Of a stretch of 59,286 nucleotides of DNA, positions 1 through 9,948 are shown one piece after another. This DNA comes from Pusillimonas sp044464525 (GTDB lineage Bacteria; Pseudomonadota; Gammaproteobacteria; Burkholderiales; Burkholderiaceae_B): assembly GCF_044464525.1 (NCBI RefSeq), contig NZ_JBIQLE010000021.1, positions 1-59,286 on the forward strand, given 5' to 3'. The notes beneath the pieces were generated by a model. It had not been told where the DNA came from. It saw only the letters and a program-made list of their open reading frames with translations, and did not search any database. How positions within the stretch are numbered: position 1 is the stretch's first letter; the number at the start of each line of letters is the position of its first letter. The translations under genes were made by a program, and so were the position numbers.

Positions 1-57
1 TACGGCAACGACAACACCGGCCACAGCGGGCAGTTGTTCCTGCGCACGCGCTTCTAA
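1..57 (+). CDS. 3' end of a gene, possibly an outer-membrane beta-barrel protein (partial)
   Basis: The window opens inside a reading frame that ends at the TAA at 55-57. The last 18 residues read YGNDNTGHSGQLFLRTRF. A last strand with alternating hydrophobic residues and a terminal phenylalanine is the usual end of Gram-negative outer-membrane barrel proteins such as porins and TonB-dependent receptors. That is the only basis for the call. The gene is convergent with lysS. A short GC hairpin (about 76-92) without a T-run lies between them. Confidence 0.4.
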   Translation, partial: YGNDNTGHSGQLFLRTRF

Positions 58-117
58 AGCGTCAAGGGCGAGGGGGCCACAAGGCCCTGGCTCGGCGGCT
101 GAAGTGAAATGCCGGCG

Positions 118-1641
118 TCAGTCTTCGCGGCGCAGGTGCGGAAACAGGATGACGTCGCGGATGCTGGCGCTGTCGGTCAGCAGCATGACCAGGCGATCGA
201 TGCCGATGCCGCAGCCGCCTGTGGGCGGCATGCCGTATTCAAGCGCGCGGATGTAGTCGGCGTCGTAGTACATGGCTTCTTCATCGCCCGCGTCCTTGGC
301 TTCAACCTGCGCCAGAAACCGCGCCGCCTGGTCTTCAGGGTCGTTCAGCTCTGAAAAACCGTTTGCGATCTCGCGCCCCGTCATGAACAGCTCAAATCGT
401 TCAGTGATGCCCGGCTCGGTGTCGGATGCCCGGGCCAAGGGAGACACTTCCACGGGATAGTCGATGATGAAGGTCGGATTCCACAGCAGAGCTTCAGCGG
501 TTTCCTCGAACAGGGCGAGCTGCAAGGCACCGATGCCCGCCCGACCCAGCGTGGGGCCCTCTGTGCCGACGCCTTTTTTGCGTAATTCGGCACGCAGGAA
601 GTCTTTGTCCTGCAGCTGTGCTTCTGAATAGCCGGGCGCGTATTTCAGGATGGCCTGCACGATGGTAAGACGATCAAATGGCCGGCCAAGATCGAGCTCT
701 TTGCCTTGGTAGGTTAGCAGCGCGCTGCCCGTGGCCGCCACCGCGGCTTGCCGAATCAGTGATTCGGTAAATTCCATCAGCCACTGGTAGTCGGTATAAG
801 CGGCGTAGAACTCCATCATGGTGAATTCGGGATTGTGCCGCGGACTGACGCCCTCGTTGCGAAAGTTGCGGTTCAGTTCGAACACGCGCTCGAAACCGCC
901 CACGATCAGCCGCTTCAGGTAAAGCTCGGGCGCGATGCGCAGGAACATTTCCATGTCGAGCGCATTATGGTGGGTGGTGAAGGGCTTGGCCGCCGCACCG
1001 CCTGGAATGGGGTGCAGCATGGGGGTTTCAACCTCAAGGAAACCGGCCTCAAGCATGAACTGACGAATGCCGCCGACGGCCTTGCTGCGCGCCACGAAGG
1101 TGCGGCGCGTCTCTTCTGTCATGACCAGATCGACATAGCGTTGGCGATAGCGCAGTTCCTGATCAGAAACACCATGGAATTTGTCGGGCAGGGGGCGCAG
1201 CGATTTGGTCAGCAGCCGAACCTGCGATGCCTGCACCGAAAGTTCACCCTTATTGGTCTTGAATACCTTGCCTTCGACGGCCACGATGTCGCCCATGTCC
1301 CAGGTTTTGAACCGGGCGTAAGCGTCTTCGCCCAGCACGCTTTTATCCAGGTAGATCTGGATGCGCCCGGAACCGTCTTGCAATGTGGCGAAACTGGCCT
1401 TGCCCATGACACGCTTGAGCATCATGCGGCCGGCGACCTTGGCGGGCGATGCCAGCTCGGCCAGGGCTTCTTTGTCCAGATCGCCGTACTTGGCGTGCAG
1501 TTCGGCGGCCTTGCTGTCGGGTTTGAAATCGTTGGGAAATGCCACGCCTTCTTCGCGCAGCCGCGCCAGCTTGCCGCGCCGTTCGGCGATAAGGTGATTT
1601 TCGTCAGGCGCGGTGGAAGTGGCAGGGGTCGGTTCAGTCAT
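118..1641 (-). CDS. lysS: Lysyl-tRNA synthetase, class II
   Basis: Charges tRNA-Lys with lysine in the cytoplasm. The 507-residue product has the normal length. An N-terminal OB-fold anticodon-binding region (about residues 60-165, including VAGRMMLKRVMGKASFATLQ) is followed by the class II catalytic core. Motif 2 is visible as FRNEG followed by HNPEFTMMEFY. Motif 3 is visible near the C-terminus as GGCGIGIDRLVMLLT. It lies 142 bp downstream of prfB on the same strand, the order seen in many proteobacteria, so the two are probably co-transcribed. Confidence 0.97.
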   Translation of the reverse strand: MTEPTPATSTAPDENHLIAERRGKLARLREEGVAFPNDFKPDSKAAELHAKYGDLDKEALAELASPAKVAGRMMLKRVMGKASFATLQDGSGRIQIYLDKSVLGEDAYARFKTWDMGDIVAVEGKVFKTNKGELSVQASQVRLLTKSLRPLPDKFHGVSDQELRYRQRYVDLVMTEETRRTFVARSKAVGGIRQFMLEAGFLEVETPMLHPIPGGAAAKPFTTHHNALDMEMFLRIAPELYLKRLIVGGFERVFELNRNFRNEGVSPRHNPEFTMMEFYAAYTDYQWLMEFTESLIRQAAVAATGSALLTYQGKELDLGRPFDRLTIVQAILKYAPGYSEAQLQDKDFLRAELRKKGVGTEGPTLGRAGIGALQLALFEETAEALLWNPTFIIDYPVEVSPLARASDTEPGITERFELFMTGREIANGFSELNDPEDQAARFLAQVEAKDAGDEEAMYYDADYIRALEYGMPPTGGCGIGIDRLVMLLTDSASIRDVILFPHLRRED

Positions 1642-1783
1642 GTCGGTGTGTCGAGTTCAGGTAAGCGTCGTCGCAATGCAAGACGGCAAAAAAGGGCTTT
1701 TTCGGCCCGGCATGTCGATATCCGTGGCCGTGACGCCTTGTGGGTTATGCGGACAGCCCGCGCGTGGCGGGCCGGGGGCGGTG

Positions 1784-2888
1784 TCATACCCCTTGTTTCA
1801 GGCTGGCTTGGATGAAAGGGTCCAGGTCGCCGTCCAGCACTTTCTGGGTGTTGGAAATTTCGACGTTGGTGCGCAGGTCTTTGATACGGCTTTGATCCAG
1901 CACATATGAGCGGATCTGGTGGCCCCAACCCACGTCGGTCTTGGCGTCTTCCATTTTTTGCTGCTCGGCCATGCGTTCGCGCATCTCGAGTTCGTATAGG
2001 CGCGATTTGAGCATCGACATGGCTTCGGCGCGGTTGCGGTGCTGTGAACGGTCGTTCTGGCACTGCACGACGATGCCGCTGGGCACGTGGGTGATGCGTA
2101 CGGCGGAGTCGGTCTTGTTGATGTGCTGGCCACCCGCACCACTGGCTCGGTAGGTATCGACGCGCAAATCCGCCGGATTCACCTCGACTTCGATGGAGTC
2201 GTCGATTTCGGGGTAGACGAAAACGCTGGCAAAGGAAGTATGGCGACCGTTGGAGGAATCGAATGGGCTTTTGCGCACCAGGCGGTGAACGCCGGTTTCG
2301 GTGCGTAGAAAGCCGAAGGCGTGGTCTCCTTCGATCTTGATGGTGGCCGACTTGATGCCGGCGACGTCGCCGGGCGATTCTTCCAGCACTTCTGTCTTGA
2401 AATCTTTGTGTTCGCAGTAGCGCAGGTATTGGCGCAGCAGCATCGACGCCCAGTCTTGCGCCTCGGTGCCTCCGGCGCCGGCCTGTATGTCCATGAAACA
2501 GTTGAGCGGATCGGCCGGATTGTCGAACATGCGGCGAAACTCAAGCTCTTCGAGTTGGGCGCCCAGCTCGTTGCAGTCTTCTTCTATGGCTTGCAAGGTG
2601 GCATCGTCGTCGTCTTCGTCGGCCAGTTCGAAAAGTTCGCGCGCTTCGGACAGGGCGTTGCCCAAGTGGGTCAGCGAGCCTACGATCTTGTCGAGGCTTT
2701 TCTTTTCGCGCCCGAGCTCTTGCGCCCGTTTCGGGTCGCTCCAGACGTCGGGGTTTTCTAATTCAGCGTTGACGACGTGCAGGCGTTCTGACTTGCCAGC
2801 GTAGTCAAAGATACCCCCGAAGAGCGGCTTCGCGCTCTGCGTAGTCTTCAATGCGGGCAATGAGTAGGTTTTGGCGTTCGGCTTCCAT
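1784..2888 (-). CDS. prfB: Peptide chain release factor 2, made by programmed +1 frameshift
   Basis: Recognises UGA and UAA stop codons and releases the finished peptide. Translation starts at the ATG at 2888 and reads 27 codons (MEAERQNLLIARIEDYAERE, then AALRGYL). It meets an in-frame TGA at 2807-2805 and resumes in the +1 frame at GAC (2806), giving about 367 residues, the normal RF2 length. The downstream frame carries the GGQ loop (GAGGQHINKTDSAVR) that triggers hydrolysis and the SPF tripeptide that reads UGA (RKSPFDSSNGRH). A naive caller would open the gene at 2860 in the wrong frame and replace the true N-terminus. lysS follows downstream. Confidence 0.96.
2804..2820 (-). promoter_or_regulatory. 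prfB: prfB programmed +1 frameshift signal
   Basis: Read on the minus strand the site is TCGGGGGTATCTTTGAC. It comprises a Shine-Dalgarno-like G run, a three-base spacer, the slippery CTT codon and the TGA stop followed by C. This matches the classic RF2 autoregulatory signal (AGGGGGTATCTTTGAC in Escherichia coli). When RF2 is scarce the ribosome pauses at TGA and slips forward one base. Confidence 0.96.
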
Positions 2889-3189
2889 GATGCTTTCCTG
2901 ACGGCGTGTGTGTGTGGCTTAACTCTCCATTTTACCGTAGGCCTGCATCAGGTGGCGAAAGGGCAGGCTGGATGGGCGTATCCGACGTATTGCCGCCCGG
3001 TGACATGGAAGTAATGCTTCTTCGAACCGGGGTTGTTCACTTGAGACAAAGGCCATTGCGTTGCGTGTGAGAGCCTGGGCATAATCCTTGTACTGCCAAT
3101 GGCCAAGCAAGCAGCCAAGCAAGCAGGTTTGTCACAAGGAATGAACTTTGCTGGACCACACTTTGCCAATGGAGCACCACTGTTTATCG
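2889..3189. other. Intergenic region between prfB and the ahpC control region, no supported gene
   Basis: No protein with recognisable features is encoded on either strand. A weak sigma-70-like pair on the plus strand (TTGCGT at 3056-3061, CATAAT at 3080-3085, spacer 18) precedes a 32-codon open frame at 3099-3197 that has no ribosome-binding site. A perfect 12-bp tandem duplication, GCCAAGCAAGCA twice, lies at about 3102-3125. Function, if any, is unknown. Confidence 0.5.
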
Positions 3190-3226
3190 ATAGCTAAAAT
3201 CAACCAGCTTGATTGAATCAATCAAT
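3190..3226 (+). promoter_or_regulatory. Probable OxyR operator upstream of ahpC
   Basis: Two 15-base half sites are separated by exactly 7 bases: ATAGCTAAAATCAAC (3190-3204) and ATTGAATCAATCAAT (3212-3226). Against the OxyR consensus ATAGnTnnnAnCTAT they match 8/10 and 7/10 of the defined positions. The second half lies mostly within a perfect 17-base dyad, TTGATTGAATCAATCAA (3209-3225). The site abuts the -35 box, the usual place for OxyR activation. Binding itself is inferred. Confidence 0.72.
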
Positions 3227-3255
3227 TTTACAAATGGGCCCCCGTTGCCTATACT
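3227..3255 (+). promoter_or_regulatory. Sigma-70 promoter of ahpC
   Basis: The -35 box is TTTACA (3227-3232) and the -10 box is TATACT (3250-3255), with a 17-base spacer. Each matches the consensus at five of six positions. The start codon of ahpC is 44 bases below the -10 box. The OxyR-like site ends at the base before the -35 box. Confidence 0.75.
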
Positions 3256-3298
3256 AACTTCAGTACCCGATTTATTAACCAACAAAGGAAGACAAAAC

Positions 3299-3862
3299 AT
3301 GTCCTTGATTAATACCCAAATCAAACCTTTCAAAGCCACTGCCTACCACAACGGCAAGTTCGTCGACGTCACCGAAGAAACTTTGAAAGGCAAATGGTCG
3401 GTCCTGGTCTTCTATCCGGCCGATTTCACTTTCGTATGCCCCACCGAACTCGAAGATCTGGCCGAGCAGTACGCTGAGTTCCAAAAACTGGGCGTTGAAA
3501 TCTACAGTGTTTCCACCGACACCCACTTCTCGCATAAAGCCTGGCACGATACGTCGGAAGCCATCGGCAAGGTCACTTACCCAATGCTGGCCGACCCCAC
3601 GCACCAGCTGGCTCGCAACTTCGAAGTGCTTATCGAAGAAGAAGGCATCGCGCTGCGCGGTACTTTCGTAATCAACCCCGAAGGCGAGATCAAGGTTCTT
3701 GAAATCCACGACAACGGCATCGGCCGCGTGGCTTCCGAGCTGCTTCGCAAGGTTCGCGCCGCTCAGTACATCGCCGCCCACCCTGGCGAGGTTTGCCCCG
3801 CCAAATGGGAAGAAGGCGCCAAGACCCTGACTCCTTCGCTGGACCTGGTCGGCAAGATCTAA
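3299..3862 (+). CDS. ahpC: Alkyl hydroperoxide reductase subunit C (typical 2-Cys peroxiredoxin)
   Basis: Reduces hydrogen peroxide, organic hydroperoxides and peroxynitrite in the cytoplasm and is re-reduced by AhpF. The ATG at 3299 follows an AAGGAAG ribosome-binding site and gives 187 residues, the length of the E. coli protein. An earlier in-frame start at 3209 lies inside the OxyR/promoter region and is rejected. The peroxidatic cysteine is C47 in FVCPTEL and the resolving cysteine is C166 in EVCPAKW near the C-terminus. ahpF follows 124 bp downstream. Confidence 0.97.
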   Translation: MSLINTQIKPFKATAYHNGKFVDVTEETLKGKWSVLVFYPADFTFVCPTELEDLAEQYAEFQKLGVEIYSVSTDTHFSHKAWHDTSEAIGKVTYPMLADPTHQLARNFEVLIEEEGIALRGTFVINPEGEIKVLEIHDNGIGRVASELLRKVRAAQYIAAHPGEVCPAKWEEGAKTLTPSLDLVGKI

Positions 3863-3911
3863 GCATCGCCCGCGCGTAAGCTTCATCACGCCCACAAGGC
3901 GAATTCCGTTC

Positions 3912-3954
3912 GAAGCGGCGGTTTCCGGGCTACAAGCCCGGTCGCCGCAGCTTC
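3912..3954 (+). promoter_or_regulatory. Stem-loop between ahpC and ahpF
   Basis: A perfect inner stem, CCGGGCT (3925-3931) with AGCCCGG (3935-3941) around an ACA loop, is extended by a lower stem: GAAGCGGCG pairs with CGCCGC...CTTC, with a small bulge. No T-run follows, so it is not a classical terminator. Such a hairpin could stabilise the ahpC message or dampen read-through into ahpF. That is inference. Confidence 0.55.
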
Positions 3955-3986
3955 TTGATAATCACCTTCATGAGAGAAAAACGATA

Positions 3987-5576
3987 ATGCTAGATACCAA
4001 TCTCAAAACCCAGTTGAAGTCTTACCTGGAAAAAGTCACGCAACCCATCGAGATTGTTGCCTCTCTTGACGAGGGGGCAAAATCCCAAGAACTTCGCGAG
4101 CTGCTGCAACAAATCGATTCCCTCTCCGAGCGCATCACGCTCGTCGAGCGCGCGGACGATTCCCAGCGCAAGCCTTCCTTCAGTATCAACCGCCCAGGTA
4201 CTGATATCAGCGTCCGCTTCGCGGGCATCCCAATGGGCCACGAATTTACTTCGCTCGTACTTGCGTTGCTGCAAGTGGGCGGGCATCCGATCAAGCTCGA
4301 CGAAGCTGTTATCGAGCAGATCCGCAATCTAGATGGCGATTATCAGTTCGAGACTTATTTCTCGCTGTCCTGCCAGAATTGTCCTGACGTCGTACAGGCG
4401 CTTAACGTCATGTCCGTCATCAACCCGCGCATCCGCCACGTGGCGATCGACGGCGCGCTGTTCCAAAGCGAAGTCGACGAGCGCCAGATCATGTCGGTGC
4501 CCACCGTCTACATGAACGGCGAAGTGTTCGGCCAGGGCCGCGCCGGCGTTGAAGAAATCCTTGCCAAGCTCGACACGAATGCGGGCAGCCGCAAGGCCGA
4601 AGAGCTTAGCGCGAAAGACGAGTTCGACGTTCTGATTGTCGGCGGAGGGCCTGCAGGCGCCGCTGCGGCGGTTTACGCTGCGCGCAAGGGCATTCGCACA
4701 GGTCTGGTGGCCGAGCGTTTCGGCGGCCAGGTGCTGGACACCATGGCCATCGACAACTTCATTTCCGTCAAGCATACCGAGGGCCCGCAGTTTGCGGTGG
4801 CGCTCGAAGAGCACGTCAAGGATTACGAAGTCGACATCATGAACCTGCAGCGGGCCGAGGCGCTGGTGCCGGGCAAGTCGTCAATCGAAGTCAAGCTGGC
4901 AAACGGCGGCTCGCTGAAGGGCAAGTCCGTCATTCTGGCCACCGGCGCCCGCTGGCGCGAAATCAACGTGCCGGGCGAGCAAGAGTACCGCAACCGCGGT
5001 GTGGCTTATTGCCCCCACTGTGATGGCCCGCTGTTCAAGGGCAAAGATGTCGCCGTCATCGGCGGCGGCAACTCGGGCGTCGAGGCGGCCATTGATCTGG
5101 CCGGTCTGGTGCGTAACGTTACTTTGATCGAGTACGGCGACGCCCTGAGGGCCGACGAAGTCTTGCAGCGCAAGCTGCGCAGCCTCTCCAACGTCAAAAT
5201 CATCGTGTCGGCGCAAACCACCGAAATCCATGGCGACGGCAGCAAGGTCACCGGCCTGTCGTACACCGATCGCAATAGCGGCGAGTCACAAAAGGTCGAT
5301 CTTGACGGTGTCTTCATCCAGATCGGTCTGGTGCCCAATACCGAATGGCTCAAGGGTTCTATCGAGCTTTCACGCTATGGCGAGATCGAGATCGATGCCA
5401 GGGGTGCAACCTCGGTGCCCGGCGTGTTTGCCGCGGGCGACGCCACCACGGTGCCGTATAAGCAGATCGTCATTGCGGCCGGCGATGGCGCCAAGGCTTC
5501 GCTCAGCGCCTTTGATTACCTGATCCGCAGCTCGGTCAGCGACGAAGAGCCGGTCAAAGAGCAAGCCGTCGCCTGA
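3987..5576 (+). CDS. ahpF: Alkyl hydroperoxide reductase subunit F (FAD/NADH disulfide reductase)
   Basis: Passes electrons from NADH through FAD and two redox disulfides to AhpC. The 529-residue product has the normal size. An N-terminal double thioredoxin-fold domain carries CQNC (C129/C132). It is followed by the FAD-binding GGGPAGAAAA stretch (about residue 215), the active-site CPHC (C342/C345), the NADH-binding GGGNSGVEAA motif, and the C-terminal FAD motif GVFAAGDAT. It is expected to be expressed with ahpC from the OxyR-type promoter, and a strong terminator closes the unit 20 bp after its stop. Confidence 0.97.
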   Translation: MLDTNLKTQLKSYLEKVTQPIEIVASLDEGAKSQELRELLQQIDSLSERITLVERADDSQRKPSFSINRPGTDISVRFAGIPMGHEFTSLVLALLQVGGHPIKLDEAVIEQIRNLDGDYQFETYFSLSCQNCPDVVQALNVMSVINPRIRHVAIDGALFQSEVDERQIMSVPTVYMNGEVFGQGRAGVEEILAKLDTNAGSRKAEELSAKDEFDVLIVGGGPAGAAAAVYAARKGIRTGLVAERFGGQVLDTMAIDNFISVKHTEGPQFAVALEEHVKDYEVDIMNLQRAEALVPGKSSIEVKLANGGSLKGKSVILATGARWREINVPGEQEYRNRGVAYCPHCDGPLFKGKDVAVIGGGNSGVEAAIDLAGLVRNVTLIEYGDALRADEVLQRKLRSLSNVKIIVSAQTTEIHGDGSKVTGLSYTDRNSGESQKVDLDGVFIQIGLVPNTEWLKGSIELSRYGEIEIDARGATSVPGVFAAGDATTVPYKQIVIAAGDGAKASLSAFDYLIRSSVSDEEPVKEQAVA

Positions 5577-5596
5577 TCGACGCCGGCAGCTGTCTT

Positions 5597-5653
5597 AAGC
5601 CCTTCGGCGACCCTGGCAGGAAGTTTCCTGTACGGGTCGCCGAAGGGCTTTTT
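5597..5653 (+). terminator. Rho-independent terminator of ahpCF
   Basis: AAGCCCTTCGGCGACCC (5597-5613) pairs along its full length with GGGTCGCCGAAGGGCTT (5634-5650). The run of T that overlaps the end of the stem extends to 5653. The 17-bp stem is unusually long. The A residues at its base also allow termination of minus-strand transcripts arriving from the acyl-CoA ligase gene. Confidence 0.92.
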
Positions 5654-5835
5654 GCTGGAAGTGCGCCAGGAAGTGAATCGTGGCTCGCATGCATCGCATC
5701 CGAGACGGAAGATTTGCACGGGCATGCCGATCAGGCGAGGCAGTGACGCAAAATTGTCCACAGAATATGTGAACAACTCTGCGGACAACTCTTTGACATG
5801 TCTTGCAAACGTAATGAGGCTGCAGGTCTGCGCCA
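5654..5835. other. Convergent intergenic region, no gene seen
   Basis: The stretch between the ahpF terminator and the end of the acyl-CoA ligase gene holds no convincing reading frame. One DnaA-box-like nonamer, TTGTCCACA (5754-5762, one mismatch), stands alone, and a TTGACA has no partner -10 at the right distance. The only ordered structure is the pair of palindromes listed next. Confidence 0.5.
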
Positions 5836-5869
5836 TTTGCGCAAAGTGAGACCGCTTTGTGCAAAGCGG
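5836..5869. repeat. Two palindromes spaced two helical turns apart
   Basis: TTTGCGCAAA (5836-5845) is a perfect palindrome. CCGCTTTGTGCAAAGCGG (5852-5869) is an eight-base inverted repeat around TG. Both share the core TTTGyGCAAA, and their centres are 20 bases apart, so they face the same side of the helix. This is the geometry of a dimeric-regulator operator pair. They sit just beyond the stop codon of the minus-strand acyl-CoA ligase gene, so the larger one could instead be a weak terminator hairpin, although no T-run follows. Confidence 0.45.
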
Positions 5870-5876
5870 GGATGCA

Positions 5877-7747
5877 TTATGCGCTTGCGATGTCGCATTC
5901 CACGGGCAGGCCGTGCAATGCGCGCTCAAATGAAGGGACGAGGCCTTCTTCCCGGACACGTATCAGGCATCTGGTCGATTGCCCGCCGTGCAGGCTCAGC
6001 TCGCAATGTTCCAGTAGTTCAGCTTGTTCCAGAGCGTCTTCGACGGCTTTAAGTGCCGCCATGCGCCGCAATGCGGGCTTGAAGATCTTGCCCACCGGTG
6101 TGGTGGGCATGGAATCCAGAATATGCACGCGCTTGGGAACGGCCGGCCGCTCGTGGATTCGGGGCAGTGCTTTTGCGAGCAGCTTTTCCGCATCCTCTTC
6201 GGCGCCTGGCTTGAGCGTCAAGAACACGACCGGCAGTTCGCCCGCGTAAGCATCGGGCCGACCCACTGCGGCGGCATCCAGCACGTCGGGGTTGGCTAGG
6301 AACGCCTCTTCGATGGCTTGTGGATCAATATTGTGGCCGCCGCGTATGATCAGGTCTTTCGAGCGGCCGGTAATGAATATCCGGCCTGCTTCATCCACAT
6401 AGCCCAGGTCGCCGGAGATAAGCCACCCGTTTTCTGTGAAGGTGCCGGCGTTGCGTGCAGAGTCTACATAGCCGGGGCTGACATGGGGCCCGCGCAGGCA
6501 GAGTATGCCCTCGCTTCCAGGCGGGCAGAACTTGCCAGGCCGAGGATTGTCGGCCTCGGTCAAAGGCAGTGCGCGCACTTCGGTAAAGGGCAGCGCCAAT
6601 CCGACTGAGCCGGGCGTGCGCTCGAGCGCCGCGGGTTCGATGGCCACGATACCGGCGCATTCCGTCATGCCGAAAATATTGCGCACGGGCACGCCGGTAC
6701 GGGTTTCGAAGTGGCCGGCGATTTCAATCGGCAGCGATGACCCGCCCGTAAGCGCCGCCCGTACGCCGACATTGCCGCTTACACCGGCTTGTTCGTGGCT
6801 TTGCGCCAGGGAAGCCAGCGTGGTGGGAACGCAGCCCAGATGAGTGACGCCGTGGGCTTCGAACAACCGCCAGGCATTGGCGATGAAGGCTTGGTTTCGC
6901 ATCCCCAGCAAGGTGGGGATGTAGACCGTTCCGCCCACTGCCAAGGCGGACAGCCCATAGACGAACACGCCTGCCACGTGGAAGAGCGGGAAGCCGTTGA
7001 GCATCCGGTCGCCATGTTCAAAGCGGTAGTAGGCAGCCGCCATGCAGCTCGTGTGCAGCTCGTTGCCGTGGGTGTGCTGCAGTATCTTGGGCAGCCCCGT
7101 GGTGCCTCCGGTATGGAAGATGGCGGCGATGGAACTGGGCGTGATTTCGTCAACCATTCCCGGCTGCGGTTCAGCGCACTTCAAAAGCGCCTGAAAGGAA
7201 TCGGCGGCGGGGGCCTCCTCGTTTGGATCGATTTCGAAAACGCGCTGTTTCCCGCCCGCCAGACGGACAGCCTCGAGTGCGGTTTGCCGTATCGACAACT
7301 GATCGCAATGGGCCAGGGTGATCACCACCTTCACGCCGGCGGCCTTGAGAAGCCCTGCTATGTGTTCCGCGCCCAGCAGGTAATTGATCGGAAACACCTG
7401 TCCGGCAAGCTGGGCGCCCCACAAAGCGATGTGTGTGGACGGGATGTTGGGCGCCACAAGAGCGACGGGCTCATCACGCGTGACGCCAGCCTGGCGCAGC
7501 AGAGCGCCAGCGCGCAGAATCTGATCGGACAGCTCGTTGTAGCTCCATGCCAGCAAAGGTGAATCCAGGCCGGCATCGGCCTGGAAGAGCAGGGCGGGGT
7601 GCTTTGGGTATCGCCGGGCATTGTGCAAAATCAGGTCGATGGTCGACGAAAATGGCACGCAGCGTTCGTAAGGAACGGCTTCGATACGTCGGATGCCGTC
7701 AATGTCATCAATGACGGGCGGTGACCAATACCGCCCGGTGTCGCCGT

Positions 7748-7766
<19 letters not shown>
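5877..7766 (-). CDS. Acyl-CoA synthetase (AMP-binding enzyme, ANL superfamily)
   Basis: Activates a carboxylic acid with ATP and joins it to coenzyme A. The 629-residue product shows the adenylation motifs in order: the phosphate-binding loop FHTGGTTGLPK (about residue 215), NIFGMTECAG, GDLGYVDEAGRIFITGRSKD, and the C-terminal PVGKIFKPALR whose lysine serves adenylation. The acid cannot be told from sequence; it groups by eye with the long FadD-like ligases of Burkholderiales. Its start overlaps the end of the upstream binding-protein gene by 19 bp, so the two form an operon facing a LuxR regulator, which suggests that import and activation are linked. Confidence 0.88.
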
Positions 7767-8923
<1,157 letters not shown>

Positions 8924-9089
8924 GTTGGGAGTCTCCTTGTATAGTTGTCGGTCATGGTCGCGGCGACCCATGGCGTTTATCGCAGTATGGGCTTGCGCCG
9001 CGCCATGGTCTGTCAACTCAAAAGACGACAAAACAGCAGTCCGGGGGCTTTCGCACCCGGTATACCGATCTTTTCAAGGAATTCGCGCC

Positions 9090-9911
9090 ATGCATGCCTG
9101 GAGCCTGGATGTCGCCGCAGGCGCTCATGCCTCGGTATCCGCCTGTCCGATCGACGGCTTTGCAAGCAAGCTCATCGATGCCTTGGGCGAACCCGATTTT
9201 GCGCCCAGCCTGATACAGCACATGAACGACCTGACGCTGGTTGATTTCTTTTCGGTCTACCAGCTTGACACCCAGGCCACGCCTCGCATGTTCCTGTCCT
9301 CCAGCCGCGAGGCGCACGACGTAAGCGACGACTGCTTTCGAAGCTATCAGCGGCGCCTGCACGCGCAGGACCATACGTTCGATGAGGCCAAAGAGCTGCT
9401 GCGCCGCGACGAAGTGGCCCTGGCCTACGCCCATCAGTCGCACTTTGCGCCGCCTCATCGGGCCGCCATCTACTCGCGCCATGGCATACAAGACCGTTTG
9501 TCGGTAGTGTGCCGGGCCGACGGCGGGCTGTTGCTGGCCACCAACTTCTATCGTTTCGAGCGCCAGCCCATGTTCAGCTCGGTGGATGTGGACGCCATAC
9601 AGTCGGTGGCAAAGTCGGTCGCCGCCTGCGTGACCAAGCACATCAGCCTGGCGGGGCGCTGCCAGGCGGCGCCCGCGCTTGACATCGATGTCTTGACGCG
9701 CGAGCTGGCCACGCTGTGTCCGCGCCTTACCGCCCGCGAACTCGAGGTTTGCGCGGGCCTGTTGCAGGGGCTTACTTACGACGGCATCGCCGCCCATCTG
9801 GGCTTGTCGGTCGCCACCGTCAAAACCTACCGGGCTCGAGCCTACGACAAGCTGGGCATCAATTTTCGCAGCCAGTTGTTCGGCATCGCCTCGCGCCTGG
9901 TGCAGGTGTAA
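9090..9911 (+). CDS. LuxR-family transcriptional regulator
   Basis: The ATG at 9090 follows AAGGA and gives 273 residues; earlier in-frame starts run back over the divergent gene and are rejected. The C-terminal region (about 210-265) is a GerE/LuxR helix-turn-helix: LTARELEVCAGLLQGLTYDG, then IAAHLGLSVATVKTYRARAYDKLGI. The N-terminal 200 residues are not a receiver domain and show no acyl-homoserine-lactone signature that I can recognise, so the signal is unknown. It is divergent from the binding-protein/acyl-CoA ligase operon across 166 bp and is its likely regulator. Confidence 0.85.
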   Translation: MHAWSLDVAAGAHASVSACPIDGFASKLIDALGEPDFAPSLIQHMNDLTLVDFFSVYQLDTQATPRMFLSSSREAHDVSDDCFRSYQRRLHAQDHTFDEAKELLRRDEVALAYAHQSHFAPPHRAAIYSRHGIQDRLSVVCRADGGLLLATNFYRFERQPMFSSVDVDAIQSVAKSVAACVTKHISLAGRCQAAPALDIDVLTRELATLCPRLTARELEVCAGLLQGLTYDGIAAHLGLSVATVKTYRARAYDKLGINFRSQLFGIASRLVQV

Positions 9912-9948
9912 GGCGCCGCCACGGCGTGCGATCGGCCTCGGGGGCCCG

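Noticed and set aside
835..1815. 326-residue frame on the plus strand opposite lysS
   Set aside because: It is the antisense shadow of lysS in GC-rich DNA, with no motif or ribosome-binding site.
3000..3040. TTCGAACC resembling a tRNA T-loop
   Set aside because: The flanking bases do not pair as a T-stem on either strand, and no acceptor or anticodon arms are found.
3099..3197. 32-codon open frame (MAKQAAKQAGLSQG...) above ahpC
   Set aside because: No ribosome-binding site, starts in a 12-bp tandem duplication and runs into the OxyR site; probably chance.
5754..5762. DnaA-box-like TTGTCCACA, possible replication origin
   Set aside because: Single copy with a mismatch, and no dnaA, AT-rich unwinding element or box cluster.
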